Below, in pieces: positions 22,685 to 31,792 of a stretch of DNA of 64,000 bases. How positions within the stretch are numbered: the first letter of the stretch is position 1; the number at the start of each line of letters is the position of its first letter. Origin of the DNA: Streptomyces griseicoloratus (GTDB lineage Bacteria > Actinomycetota > Actinomycetes > Streptomycetales > Streptomycetaceae); the NCBI RefSeq assembly GCF_014534645.1, contig NZ_JACVQF010000238.1:1-64000 (forward strand), in the 5' to 3' direction. The notes below the pieces were generated by a model. The model searched no databases. It saw only the letters and a program-made list of their open reading frames with translations, and was not told the DNA's origin. Position numbers and translations under genes: made by a program.

Positions 22685-23119
22685 TCACGCCCGGCCACGA
22701 CCCGGTGCCAGTTCGGCCCAGACCGTCTTGGCGGGGGCGGGCCCCTGGTCCACGCCCCAGCGGTCCGCGTACGCCGCCACGATGCCCAATCCGCGTCCGC
22801 ATTCCGCGTCTTCGTCCACCGGGTCGGGGACGCGCGGGACCCGGTCGCCCCGCGCATCGGTCACCTCGATACGGAGAGTGCCGTCGGCGCCCAGCTTGAG
22901 CTCCAGCCGGAAGTCCCGGCCCGGTACGCGTCCGTGGAGTACGGCGTTCGCCGCCAGCTCGGCCACGACCTGCGCGGCCTCCCCGGACGGCACGCCCCAC
23001 TCGTCGAGTTGGCGTTCCGTGAGCAGGCGCGCGAGCCGGGCACCTCTTCGCGTCGCGGACAACTGGACCGTGAAGTGCTGTCCGACGGCGGTGGTTTGCA
23101 GGCCCAATTTCAGATTCAC
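22685..23119 (-). CDS. ATP-binding protein, RsbW/SpoIIAB-like HATPase
   Basis: This 144-residue protein belongs to the GHKL ATPases of the RsbW class, which in other systems phosphorylate anti-anti-sigma proteins. The N-box is AAQVVAELAANAVLHGRVPG, with the G1 motif near ECGRGLGIVAAYADRWGV. It is a stand-alone domain as in the many Streptomyces homologues. It is divergent from an XRE/DUF5753 gene, an arrangement repeated often in this genus. The partner STAS or sigma factor is not apparent. Confidence 0.92.
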   Translation of the reverse strand: MNLKLGLQTTAVGQHFTVQLSATRRGARLARLLTERQLDEWGVPSGEAAQVVAELAANAVLHGRVPGRDFRLELKLGADGTLRIEVTDARGDRVPRVPDPVDEDAECGRGLGIVAAYADRWGVDQGPAPAKTVWAELAPGRGRA

Positions 23120-23163
23120 GTCACCCAGCGTGGCCGTCCGTCCCTACTCTGAACAGCAACGAC

Positions 23164-23175
23164 CTCGGTACCGAG
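23164..23175. promoter_or_regulatory. 12-bp palindrome between HATPase and XRE genes
   Basis: CTCGGTACCGAG is a perfect palindrome in the 113-bp divergent gap. It is 45 bp from the HATPase start and 58 bp from the XRE start, a reasonable operator for the XRE protein. Confidence 0.45.
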
Positions 23176-23232
23176 CGTGACTGTCCGGGCGCGTACCGTG
23201 GTCGTCCGGTTCGTAGAGAGGGAGGGGAAGAC

Positions 23233-24045
23233 GTGGAGGACGAGGAGGCTGCGGCCGTACTCAAGGCGGTTGGGCGGCAGATCAAGTTGTGGCGCGAGTC
23301 CGCCGGGCTGAGGCAGGCGGAACTCGGCACCGCGATCGGCTACAGCGAGGAAATGGTCTCGTCGGTGGAACGGGGCCGACGGGTACCGAAACCCGACTTC
23401 CTCGACAAGGCCGACGAGGTGCTGGGCGCGGGCGGGAAGCTCACGAGCATGAAGGAGGACGTGGAGAAGGCCCGCTACCCGAAGAAGGTGCGGGACTTGG
23501 CCAAGCTGGAGGAAGAGGCGGTCGACCTCGGCGCTTACGCGGGCCACCACATCCACGGCCTGTTGCAGACACCCGAGTACGCACGGGCGTTGTACGCCAT
23601 GCGCCGTCCCGCGTTCACCGAGGAGGAGATCGACCGCTACGTCTCCGCCCGTATGGCCCGGAAGGCCGTCTTCGACCGGGTGCCCCGGCCGCTGCTCACC
23701 TTCGTTCAGGAAGAGGTGACGCTGCGACGACCTCTCGGAGGCAGAATGGTGCTGCGACAACAGCTCGAACACCTATTGGAAATCGGGAGGTTGAGGCACG
23801 TCGAGATCCAGGTGATGCCGACGAACCGCGAGGATCACGCAGGGATGGCCGGCTCGCTCCGACTGTTGAAACTCCGGGACGGCAAGACGCTCGGACACCT
23901 GGAGGCCCAGCTTCACAGCCGTCTCGTCAGTGATCCCCGGGAGGTCCAGATCCTGGAGATGCGCTATGGAATGATCCGGGCGCAGGCTCTCACACCCTGT
24001 GAGTCGCTGGCGTTCATCAAGAAAGTCATGGGAGAAGAGACATGA
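23233..24045 (+). CDS. XRE family regulator with DUF5753 domain
   Basis: This 270-residue regulator has an HTH at about 10-65 (VGRQIKLWRESAGLRQAELG, then SEEMVSSVERGRR) and a DUF5753 domain from about 95 to the end (GLLQTPEYARALYAMRRPAF). It forms a translationally coupled pair with the DUF397 gene (4-bp ATGA overlap). These pairs resemble WhiJ modules, in which the small DUF397 protein is thought to relieve repression. GTG at 23233 follows GGGAGGGGAAG. It is a paralogue of the regulator at 11256-12113. Confidence 0.93.
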   Translation: MEDEEAAAVLKAVGRQIKLWRESAGLRQAELGTAIGYSEEMVSSVERGRRVPKPDFLDKADEVLGAGGKLTSMKEDVEKARYPKKVRDLAKLEEEAVDLGAYAGHHIHGLLQTPEYARALYAMRRPAFTEEEIDRYVSARMARKAVFDRVPRPLLTFVQEEVTLRRPLGGRMVLRQQLEHLLEIGRLRHVEIQVMPTNREDHAGMAGSLRLLKLRDGKTLGHLEAQLHSRLVSDPREVQILEMRYGMIRAQALTPCESLAFIKKVMGEET

Positions 24046-24239
24046 CCCCTGCGCTGGAGTGGTTCAAGAGCAGCTACAGCAGCAACGACGGCCCTGACTG
24101 CGTCGAAGTCGCCATAGCCCATGCCGAAGCCGCCGCCACCGTCCACGTCCGCGACTCCAAGGACACCGCCCGCCCCCACCTCTCCTTCACCGACGCCTCC
24201 TGGACGAAGTTCGTCGGCACGGTCACGACGCTCGTCTGA
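24042..24239 (+). CDS. DUF397 domain protein
   Basis: This 65-residue DUF397 protein carries the family pattern LEWFKSSYSSNDGPDCVEVA, TVHVRDSKD and SWTKFVGTVT. It overlaps the upstream XRE gene by 4 bp, so the two are made together in linked amounts. It is likely to act with that regulator by direct contact, as proposed for WhiJ-type modules. Confidence 0.93.
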   Translation: MTPALEWFKSSYSSNDGPDCVEVAIAHAEAAATVHVRDSKDTARPHLSFTDASWTKFVGTVTTLV

Positions 24240-24298
24240 CGGCCGGGGTTCACGGCCGGTTCGCCCGGCGCCCGTCCGGGCGCAGAACGATTCCGGCC

Positions 24299-25372
24299 AT
24301 GACCCAGAAGACACGTGTCAGCGTGGCGGGCGTGCTGTCGGCCGCCGCGCTGCTCAGCGGACTCGCGGCCCCCGTCGCCACGGCGGCCCCGGCGTCCCAC
24401 GCCCCGCGGGCGGCGCAGCACATACCGTTCACCGAGGCCGAGGTCACGGCGCAGGACGACGGCTCGTACAAGGTCACCTGGAAGGCGCCCGGCAACCGGC
24501 ACGTCGCCGTCCGCGCGAACGGCCGCACCGTCGCCACCGGCGGTTCCACCGGCACGGTCACGGTGAAGGGCCTGCCCGCCGCCGACCGGCAGTGGTTCAC
24601 GCTCGTGCCCGAGCGCGGCGGCAGCCTGCGGCTCGCCGACCGGCTGATCGAGCTGGACGGGACGGTCAACTTCCGGGACGCGGGCGGCTACCGCACCAAG
24701 GACGGCCAGTGGGTGCGGATGGGCGCGATCTACCGCACCGACTCGCTGGAGAAGCTGACCGACGCGGACCTGGCGAAGCTGAAGCGGCTCGGCATCTCGG
24801 TCGACTACGACCTGCGGACCACGTCCGAGCGGGCCGCCGCGCCCGACCGCCTGCCCGAGGGCGTGCGGTACGTGGTGGCGAACGTCGTCGGTGACGATTC
24901 GCCCCTGTTCTCCATGCCGGAGACGGCCGAAGAGGCCGCCCAGTTGATGATCGACGGCGAGAAGTCGATGGTGAGCGGCGAGTCCGCGAAGAGCGCGTAC
25001 TCGACGGTCTTCGCCGGGCTGGCCCGCGACGCCGACGGCGCGCTCTACCACTGCACCGCCGGCAAGGACCGCACCGGCTGGGCGAGCGCCGCGCTGCTCA
25101 CCGCGCTGGGCGTGCCGCGGGAGACGGTGATGGAGGACTACCTGGCGTCCAACGTCTACCGCGCCGAGGCCAACGCCGCCGCCCTGGCCGCGATGCCCGC
25201 CGAGCAGGCCGCGGTCTACAAGCCGATGCTCGACGTCCGCGCCGAGTACCTGAACGCCGGCTTCGCGGAGGTCGCGGAGGAGTTCGGCTCGTTCGCCGCG
25301 TACGAGCAGAAGGCCCTCGGCCTGGACGCGCGGGAACTGCGCGCGCTGAAGGCGGACCTGCTGGTCGGATGA
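24299..25372 (+). CDS. Secreted tyrosine-protein phosphatase
   Basis: This 357-residue exported phosphatase starts with a Sec signal (AGVLSAAALLSGLAAPVATA). A beta domain of about 70 residues follows, then the catalytic domain of the bacterial tyrosine/dual-specificity (DUF/Y_phosphatase3) type. The block GTVNFRDAGGYRTKDGQWVR is typical of the family, and the active-site loop is HCTAGKDRTG with nucleophile C252 and R258. It acts outside the membrane, on phosphorylated peptides or lipids that cannot be named. The DUF2165 gene follows closely on the same strand. Confidence 0.93.
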   Translation: MTQKTRVSVAGVLSAAALLSGLAAPVATAAPASHAPRAAQHIPFTEAEVTAQDDGSYKVTWKAPGNRHVAVRANGRTVATGGSTGTVTVKGLPAADRQWFTLVPERGGSLRLADRLIELDGTVNFRDAGGYRTKDGQWVRMGAIYRTDSLEKLTDADLAKLKRLGISVDYDLRTTSERAAAPDRLPEGVRYVVANVVGDDSPLFSMPETAEEAAQLMIDGEKSMVSGESAKSAYSTVFAGLARDADGALYHCTAGKDRTGWASAALLTALGVPRETVMEDYLASNVYRAEANAAALAAMPAEQAAVYKPMLDVRAEYLNAGFAEVAEEFGSFAAYEQKALGLDARELRALKADLLVG

Positions 25373-25401
25373 GCGCCGGGTCCGCGGGGAATGAGGTGGG
25401 C

Positions 25402-25902
25402 ATGACCACCTCCACCTCGCGGGCCCTGCCCCTGACCGCCAGCCTGCTCACCGGCACCGTCGCCCTCTACATGACCCTGGTCGCGGTCGGGAACATCACC
25501 GACTTCGGGACGAACCAGGCGTTCGTCCAGCATGTGCTGGCCATGGACACCACGTTCAAGGACGAGGACCTGATGTGGCGGGCGGTCACGAGCGAGGGCT
25601 TACAGAACGCGGCGTACGTGGCGATCATCGTCTGGGAGACGGTCACGGCACTCGTGCTCATCGCCGGTACCTGGTACTGGCTCCGGGGTCACGCCCGCGC
25701 CCGGAACGTCTCCACCTACGGCCTGCTGATGGTGATGCTGCTCTTCGGCGCCGGGTTCATCGGCATCGGCGGCGAGTGGTTCGCGATGTGGCAGTCGGAG
25801 GACTGGAACGGGCTGGACGCGGCGACGCGGGCGTTCCTGATGAGCGGCGTGGTGCTGCTGGTCGTGCAGCTGGCCGGTGACCGGACCGGCAGGGCTACCT
25901 GA
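25402..25902 (+). CDS. DUF2165 family membrane protein with a TTA codon
   Basis: This 166-residue protein has four membrane helices (first LTASLLTGTVALYMTLVAVG, last GVVLLVVQLAG) in the DUF2165 pattern, including NITDFGTNQAFVQHVLAMD after the first helix. Codon 67 (25600-25602) is TTA, the leucine codon read only by the developmentally regulated bldA tRNA, so expression is likely tied to development. ATG at 25402 was chosen with GAGGTGGGC upstream; an ATG overlapping the phosphatase stop is possible. Its end overlaps the convergent gene by 8 bp. Function is unknown. Confidence 0.9.
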   Translation: MTTSTSRALPLTASLLTGTVALYMTLVAVGNITDFGTNQAFVQHVLAMDTTFKDEDLMWRAVTSEGLQNAAYVAIIVWETVTALVLIAGTWYWLRGHARARNVSTYGLLMVMLLFGAGFIGIGGEWFAMWQSEDWNGLDAATRAFLMSGVVLLVVQLAGDRTGRAT

Positions 25903-26461
25903 CGACGGCGACCGTCGTCCCCGTCGTCCCGAACGCCCACAGCGCCTCGCCGTCCGCCTTGTGCAGGCGTATGCCGCCGGTCTTCGCGCCGGAGGCCGGC
26001 GGCGGGGGCGAGGAGCCGTCGACGGCGTTGGAGAAGGCGACCCAGACGCCGTCCTGGGTGCCGAAGTACACGATGTGCTCGATCTGGACCCCGTCGGAGC
26101 CGGTCGTGGCGTCCCTGCGGGTCCCGATGGTGTAGGTGCCGGGGTCGGGACTGACCGTCCCCGGCCACACGGTGAACGTCCGCCGGGCGGCGTCGCTGGC
26201 GTCGACCAGCCAGACCCGCTTCTGGCCCAGGGAGTACACGATGCGCCGCCCGTTGCCGGAGCCGTCCGGCACGGCGGCGGGCCTGGACGCCTCCGGGGCG
26301 GGATGCGCGCCCGCCGACGCCGATGCGCTCGGCTTGGTGGCCGCCACGGTGGGATGGGGCCCCTGGTCCGCCTGCACGGCCAGGACCGCCACGGCCGCGA
26401 CAGCGCCCAGGGTCAGACCGGAGACCCAGGCCCACGAGGGGAGTCGGGCAGGCACGGGCAC
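25895..26461 (-). CDS. Membrane-anchored L,D-transpeptidase-like protein lacking the catalytic cysteine
   Basis: This 188-residue protein has one N-terminal hydrophobic segment (about 10-28), a Ser/Ala/Pro-rich linker and a domain resembling YkuD L,D-transpeptidases. The usual end motif SHGCIRM...D...L is represented by KTGGIRLHKADGEAL, in which glycine stands where the nucleophilic cysteine should be. So it should not be catalytically active. It may still bind peptidoglycan. ATG at 26461 was taken. It converges on the DUF2165 gene with an 8-bp overlap. Confidence 0.8.
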   Translation of the reverse strand: MPVPARLPSWAWVSGLTLGAVAAVAVLAVQADQGPHPTVAATKPSASASAGAHPAPEASRPAAVPDGSGNGRRIVYSLGQKRVWLVDASDAARRTFTVWPGTVSPDPGTYTIGTRRDATTGSDGVQIEHIVYFGTQDGVWVAFSNAVDGSSPPPPASGAKTGGIRLHKADGEALWAFGTTGTTVAVVR

Positions 26462-26555
26462 GCATCTCCTCAGCTACGACAACCCCGACACACCGGGGGT
26501 CCGATCATCGTACTGTGACCGCCCCGTGCCCTGCCCCGCCCGGCCCGGCCCGGCG

Positions 26556-29141
26556 TCAGTCCAGCACCGGCAGCAGCTCCGGCAGGTGGCCGTCCGAGGC
26601 CTGGGCCGCCCGCTGACGCTCCTCGGGGACCTCGCCGTACAGCGTGGTGCGGGGCTTCGCCGGGCGGCCCGCGGCCTGCGCGACCGCGACCAGGTCCTTG
26701 ACCGACTTGTACGAGCCGTACGACGAGCCCGCCATCCGCGAGATCGTCTCCTCCATGAGCGTGCCGCCGAGGTCGTTCGCCCCCGAGCGGAGCATCTCCG
26801 CCGCGCCGTCCGTGCCCAGTTTCACCCAGCTCGTCTGGATGTTGGGGATGTGCGGGTGCAGGAGCAGGCGGGCCATCGCCGTCACCGCCCGGTTGTCGCG
26901 CATGGTCGGGCCCGGACGGGCGATGCCCGCCAGGTACACGGGGGCATTGGTGTGGATGAACGGGAGGGTGACGAACTCCGTGAAGCCTCCCGTCCGCTGC
27001 TGGATGCCGGCGAGCGTGCGCAGGTGGCCGAGCCAGTGGCGGGGCTGGTCGACGTGGCCGTACATCATCGTCGAGGACGAGCGGATGCCCAGCTCGTGGG
27101 CCGTCTCGACGACCTCGATCCACGTCGCCGTCGGCAGCTTGCCCTTGGTGAGGATCCAGCGGACCTCGTCGTCCAGGATCTCCGCCGCCGTGCCCGGGAT
27201 CGAGTCCAGGCCCGCCTCCTTGGCCGCCGTCAGCCACTCCCGGATGGACATGCCGGTGCGGGTGGCGCCGTTGACGACCTCCATCGGGGAGAAGGCGTGC
27301 ACGTGCATGCCGGGGACGCGCTCCTTGACCGCCTTGGCGATGTCGAAGTACGCCGTGCCCGGCAGGTCCGGGTGGATGCCGCCCTGCATGCAGACCTCGA
27401 CCGCGCCCACCTCCCACGCCTGCTGGGCGCGGTCCGCCACCTGGGAGAGGGAGAGCGTGTAGGCGTCGGCGTCCGTGCGGCGCTGGGCGAAGGCGCAGAA
27501 GCGGCAGCCTGTGTAGCAGACGTTGGTGAAGTTGATGTTGCGGGTGACGATGTACGTGACGTCGTCGCCGACCACCGACTTGCGCACGTCGTCCGCGATC
27601 CGGCACAGGGCGTCCAGCGCCGGGCCGTCCGCGTGGAGGAGGGCCAGCGCCTCCTCGTCCGTCAGTTTCGTCGGGTCGTCGGCCGCCGTCGCCAGCGCCT
27701 GGCGCACGTCGGTGTCGATGCGCTCCGGCGCCATGCCGGGGGCCGCCGCCTCGCGCAGGGCGCCCCAGTCGCCGTACACCTCGTCGAAGTCGTCGCGGCG
27801 GTCGGAGGTGCGGCCGTCGGTGTCGATGGTGCGGTGCAGGTCGGTGCGGCCGCTCGCGGTGAACACCTCGTCCGGCTCCTGCCACGGCCGGCCCTCGACC
27901 GTCGCGTCCGGGCGGGCCAGCCCCGTCTCCGGGTCGGCCAGCGCGGCCACGTGCGGGCGCAGGCGCGGGTCGAGCCACGGCTCGCCTCGCTTGACGAACT
28001 CCGGGTAGACGCAGAGGCGTTCGCGCAGTTCGAAGCCGGCCGCCCGGGACCTCTCGGCGAGTTCGTCGATCTGCGGCCAGGGGCGCTCGGGGTTGACGTG
28101 GTCGATGGTGAGCGGGGAGACCCCGCCCCAGTCGTCGATGCCCGCGCCGATCAGCCGCTCGTACTCGGCGTCCACCAGGTTCGGCGGGGCCTGGAGGCAG
28201 GCGGACGGGCCCATGATGTGCCGCGCGACGGCGATCGTGGCGACCAGTTCGTCCAGTTCCGCGTCGGGCATGCCGCGCATCGCGGTGTCCGGCTTGGCGC
28301 GGAAGTTCTGGATGATCAGTTCCTGGATGCCGTGGTAGGCCCGGGAGATCCGGCGGAGCGCGAACAGGGACTCCGCGCGCTCCTCGTACGTCTCGCCGAT
28401 GCCGATCAGCAGGCCGCTGGTGAAGGGCACGGAGGAGCGGCCGGCGTCCTCCAGGACGCGCAGCCGGACGGCCGGTTCCTTGTCCGGGGAGCCGAAGTGC
28501 GGGCCGCCGGGCTCGGACCACAGGCGGGTCGCCGTGGTCTCCAGCATCATGCCCATGGACGGCGCGACCGGCTTCAGGCGCTGGAAGTCCGTCCAGGTCA
28601 TGACCCCGGGGTTCAGGTGGGGCAGCAGGCCGGTCTCCTCCAGGATGCGGATGGAGACGGCACGGACGTACGCGATCGTGTCGTCGTAGCCGTGCGCGTC
28701 CAGCCACTCGCGCGCCTCCGGCCAGCGGTCCTCGGGCTTGTCCCCGAGGGTGATGAGGGCTTCCTTGCAGCCGAGGGCCGCGCCCTTGCGGGCGATGTCG
28801 AGGACCTCGTCCGGCGACATGAACATCCCCTGCCCGGCGCGGCGCAGCTTGCCGGGGACGGTCACGAAGGTGCAGTAGTGGCACTTGTCCCGGCACAGCC
28901 GGGTCAGGGGGATGAAGACGCTCTTCGAGTAGGTGATGACGCCGGGGCGGCCCGCCGCGTCCAGGCCCGCGTCCCGCACCCGGGCGGCGGAGGCGGCGAG
29001 GTCGTCGAGGTGCGCACCGCGGGCCTGGAGCAGCACCGCCGCCTCGGAGACGTCGAGGGCGACGCCGTCCCGGGCGCGTTTGAGGGCGCGACGCATGGAG
29101 TTCTCGGTGGGGCCGGTTCCGGAGGTCGCGGAAGTCGTCAT
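26556..29141 (-). CDS. fbiC: 7,8-didemethyl-8-hydroxy-5-deazariboflavin synthase (FO synthase)
   Basis: This 861-residue protein is the fused CofG/CofH FO synthase, which joins a tyrosine-derived fragment to the ribityldiaminouracil precursor to make FO, the chromophore of coenzyme F420. Both radical-SAM clusters are present: C83, C87, C90 in CRDKCHYC (CofG half) and C542, C546, C549 in CYTGCRFC (CofH half). The length fits FbiC. It stands as a single leftward gene. A Ddn-type F420 enzyme lies 2.7 kb away. Confidence 0.98.
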   Translation of the reverse strand: MTTSATSGTGPTENSMRRALKRARDGVALDVSEAAVLLQARGAHLDDLAASAARVRDAGLDAAGRPGVITYSKSVFIPLTRLCRDKCHYCTFVTVPGKLRRAGQGMFMSPDEVLDIARKGAALGCKEALITLGDKPEDRWPEAREWLDAHGYDDTIAYVRAVSIRILEETGLLPHLNPGVMTWTDFQRLKPVAPSMGMMLETTATRLWSEPGGPHFGSPDKEPAVRLRVLEDAGRSSVPFTSGLLIGIGETYEERAESLFALRRISRAYHGIQELIIQNFRAKPDTAMRGMPDAELDELVATIAVARHIMGPSACLQAPPNLVDAEYERLIGAGIDDWGGVSPLTIDHVNPERPWPQIDELAERSRAAGFELRERLCVYPEFVKRGEPWLDPRLRPHVAALADPETGLARPDATVEGRPWQEPDEVFTASGRTDLHRTIDTDGRTSDRRDDFDEVYGDWGALREAAAPGMAPERIDTDVRQALATAADDPTKLTDEEALALLHADGPALDALCRIADDVRKSVVGDDVTYIVTRNINFTNVCYTGCRFCAFAQRRTDADAYTLSLSQVADRAQQAWEVGAVEVCMQGGIHPDLPGTAYFDIAKAVKERVPGMHVHAFSPMEVVNGATRTGMSIREWLTAAKEAGLDSIPGTAAEILDDEVRWILTKGKLPTATWIEVVETAHELGIRSSSTMMYGHVDQPRHWLGHLRTLAGIQQRTGGFTEFVTLPFIHTNAPVYLAGIARPGPTMRDNRAVTAMARLLLHPHIPNIQTSWVKLGTDGAAEMLRSGANDLGGTLMEETISRMAGSSYGSYKSVKDLVAVAQAAGRPAKPRTTLYGEVPEERQRAAQASDGHLPELLPVLD

Positions 29142-29200
29142 CCTTCGAGCATACGAGCGCCATGATCAGGGCGCGCCGCCCGACGCCACACCGCGCGCAT

Positions 29201-29243
29201 TGCGCCTCCGCGCCGTCGCGTGGTGCGCCTCCGCGCCGTCGCG
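29201..29243. repeat. 20-bp perfect direct repeat upstream of the PHP gene
   Basis: TGCGCCTCCGCGCCGTCGCG occurs at 29201-29220 and again at 29224-29243, a 23-bp period, in the 238-bp divergent gap between fbiC and the PHP-domain gene. It could be a binding site for a regulator or a slippage product. Confidence 0.85.
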
Positions 29244-29379
29244 CGGTCCACTGCGCGGCCCTTCGCCCGAAATCCGCCGATCCCCTTCCCTTGCACGGGA
29301 GTTCACGGCTCAATACCAGGGTTGCACGCACCACCCCTGCACCACCCATGGCACTCATCGACACCCTGGGAGCAGCAGC

Positions 29380-30888
29380 ATGTGCGAGGACGACCACGCC
29401 GGAATCGGCAGACGCGCGGTGTTCGTGACGGGCGCCGCCGCCGCGCTTACGTTGGGAACCGTGAGCTTCGCTTCGGCGGCAGGCCGGGACCGGCAGACGA
29501 GGACCGTACGCGGCACCCTGCCCACCGGCTCGCCCGACTTCGTGTACGTCCCGGTCGAAGTCCCGGACGGCGTGCGGGAGATCAGGGTCGCCTACACCTA
29601 CGACCGGCCCGCCGTCCCCGCCGGCACGCCGGGCAACGCCCTCGACATCGGCATCTTCGACGAACGCGGCACCGACCTGGGCGGCCGGGGCTTCAGGGGC
29701 TGGTCGGGCGGCGCGCGCACCGAGTTCTTCGTACGGGCGGACGACGCCACGCCCGGCTACATCCCGGGCCCGGTCCGGCCGGGCACCTGGCACATCGCGC
29801 TCGGCCCGTACACCGTCGCCCCACAGGGCCTGTCGTACGAGATCACGATCACGCTGACGTACGGCGAGCAGGGCGACGTCGTCCGGCCCGTCTACCCGCC
29901 GGAGCGCGCCAAGGGCCGGGGCCGTGCCTGGTACCGGGGCGACTGCCACCTGCACTCCTGGTACTCCGACGGCCGCCGCACCCCGGCCGAGATCGCGGCG
30001 CTCGCACGGGCCGCCGGCCTGGACTTCATCAACTCCTCCGAGCACAACACGCACTCGGCGCACGCGCACTGGGCCGACGCGGCCGGCGACGACCTGCTCA
30101 TCCTGCTGGGCGAGGAGGTCACGACCCGCAACGGCCACGTGGTGGCGATCGGCACCGACCCCGGCACCTTCGTCGACTGGCGCTACCGGGCCCGCGACAA
30201 CCGCTTCGGCCGGTTCGCCCGCCAGATCCGCCGCGCCGGCGGCCTCGTCGTCCCGGCCCACCCGCACGCCACCTGCATCGGCTGCAACTGGAAGTTCGGC
30301 TTCGGGGAGGCCGACGCCGTCGAGGTGTGGAACGGCCCCTACACGCCCGACGACGAGGTGGCGCTCGCCGACTGGGACGGGATGCTCGTGGCCTCCGTGC
30401 GCGACGGCCGGGACTGGATCCCGGCGATGGGCAGCAGCGACTCCCACCGCGACCCGGACGTCGTGGGAAGCCCCCAGACCGTCGTCCTCGCCGACGACCT
30501 GACCCGGGAGGCGATCCAGGAGGGCATCCGGGCCGGGCGGTCCTACGTCGCCGAGTCGGCCCGGGTGTCGCTGGCCCTCACCGCGTCCGGCGGCCGGGGC
30601 GAGCACGCCGGCATCGGCGAGCGGCTGCACGTCGATGCCGAGACGCCGGTCACCGTACGCCTGGAGGTGACCGGCGCCCCGCGCTGCACGGTCCGCTTCG
30701 TCACCGACCAGGGCGTGCTGTTCACCAGCGCCCCGCTGCCGGTGTCCGGCTCCGGGGTCGTCGAGTGGCGGACCACCGCCTCGTACGCCGCCTACGTGCG
30801 GGCGGAGTTGCGGCACGAGGCGGCGGCGGGACCGCTGCCGGGCGCGCTGGCCGCGTTCACGAACCCGGTCTTCCTGGGGCGGCGCTGA
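29380..30888 (+). CDS. Secreted PHP-domain metallophosphoesterase
   Basis: This 502-residue protein has a twin-arginine-type signal (GRRAVFVTGAAAALTLGTVS), a beta-rich N-terminal domain (about 40-180) and a PHP domain (about 185-430). Metal ligands are visible in CHLHSWYSDG, SSEHNTH, AHPHA and GSSDSHRD. A beta domain closes the protein. PHP enzymes hydrolyse phosphoesters with a trinuclear metal centre; the substrate here is unknown. ATG at 29380 follows GGGAG. The last 32 bp overlap the convergent exonuclease-fold gene. Confidence 0.92.
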   Translation: MCEDDHAGIGRRAVFVTGAAAALTLGTVSFASAAGRDRQTRTVRGTLPTGSPDFVYVPVEVPDGVREIRVAYTYDRPAVPAGTPGNALDIGIFDERGTDLGGRGFRGWSGGARTEFFVRADDATPGYIPGPVRPGTWHIALGPYTVAPQGLSYEITITLTYGEQGDVVRPVYPPERAKGRGRAWYRGDCHLHSWYSDGRRTPAEIAALARAAGLDFINSSEHNTHSAHAHWADAAGDDLLILLGEEVTTRNGHVVAIGTDPGTFVDWRYRARDNRFGRFARQIRRAGGLVVPAHPHATCIGCNWKFGFGEADAVEVWNGPYTPDDEVALADWDGMLVASVRDGRDWIPAMGSSDSHRDPDVVGSPQTVVLADDLTREAIQEGIRAGRSYVAESARVSLALTASGGRGEHAGIGERLHVDAETPVTVRLEVTGAPRCTVRFVTDQGVLFTSAPLPVSGSGVVEWRTTASYAAYVRAELRHEAAAGPLPGALAAFTNPVFLGRR

Positions 30889-31690
30889 CCGCGCCCCGGC
30901 CCATGTCCAGATCGGCGACGACGGCCGCGTGGTCGGAGGGCCACACCCCGTCCACGGGGCCGTCGCCCGCCCGCCGGACCGCCCGGACCCGTCCCAGCCC
31001 GCCGGGGCCGGGCGGGCCCACGTGGACGTAGTCGATCCGCAGACTCGGCTCCCCGTTGTCCGGGACGTACGGGTTGGCCCGGTCCCACGTCACGGACGGG
31101 GCCCCCGGGCCGGCGTGGACCCAGGCGTCGGAAAGCCGCCCGGCGCCCAGGAGGCGGACCTCGTCGGAGTCGGGCGGGGCGTTGAAGTCACCGGTGACGA
31201 CGGGAGGGAAGCCCGTCCCCCGCCGGTGCGCGGCGACGAACTCGGCGAGGGCGGCCACCTGACGGTGGCGCACCGCCGAGGCCTGCGGGGCCGACGTCAG
31301 GTGGGTGGTGAAGAAGGGGACCCGGTGGCCGGGGGCGTCCAGACGGGCGTAGAGGGCGAGCCGCCCGTCGTCGAGTTCCCCGGGGACGGGCAGCCGCAGC
31401 GCCGCCCGCTCGACGACCGGCCAGCGGCTGAGCACGGCGTTGCCTATGCCGACCGTGCCGTCGGCGATGCGCCGCTGCCACCGCTCGGGGGCCTCGGAGG
31501 CGGCCCAGGCCCAGTGCAGGCCGAGTTCGCCGGCCAGCCACTCGGCGAGATTCCCGCCCTCGTCGGCGGCCCACACCTCCTGGAGCCCCACGACGTCGGG
31601 CCGCAGTTCCCGCAGCACGGCGAGGATCGCCTTCTGCCGCTCCTCCCAGGGCCCGAACCTCCACCACAGGTTCCAGGTCACCACGCGCAT
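30857..31690 (-). CDS. Endonuclease/exonuclease/phosphatase family protein
   Basis: This 277-residue protein has the EEP (DNase I-like) fold. MRVVTWNLWWRFGPW starts the domain, and LRPDVVGLQEVW has the metal-binding Glu. GDFNAPPDSDE and WPSDHAAVVADL carry the catalytic Asp/Asn and His. It may act on nucleic acids, inositol phosphates or lipids. No signal peptide is seen. ATG at 31690 was taken over a much longer open frame. Its end overlaps the PHP gene by 32 bp antisense. Confidence 0.92.
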   Translation of the reverse strand: MRVVTWNLWWRFGPWEERQKAILAVLRELRPDVVGLQEVWAADEGGNLAEWLAGELGLHWAWAASEAPERWQRRIADGTVGIGNAVLSRWPVVERAALRLPVPGELDDGRLALYARLDAPGHRVPFFTTHLTSAPQASAVRHRQVAALAEFVAAHRRGTGFPPVVTGDFNAPPDSDEVRLLGAGRLSDAWVHAGPGAPSVTWDRANPYVPDNGEPSLRIDYVHVGPPGPGGLGRVRAVRRAGDGPVDGVWPSDHAAVVADLDMGRGAVSAAPGRPGS

Positions 31691-31792
31691 CGCCCGCACC
31701 GTCCCACCTCTCGCCCCAGCCCTTCCCCGTGAGGTTTTCCGTGGAAGATGGAAGAACACCGGTCGCATACGAGACGGGAGCCCGTCGAAACG

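Noticed and set aside
26470-30816. A 1448-codon open frame on the minus strand and a 1009-codon one on the plus strand over fbiC and the PHP gene
   Set aside because: They are antisense or frame-shifted shadows of high-GC coding sequence. Their products are Arg/Gly/Ala/Pro-rich with no domains, while fbiC and the PHP gene in the true frames have complete motifs.
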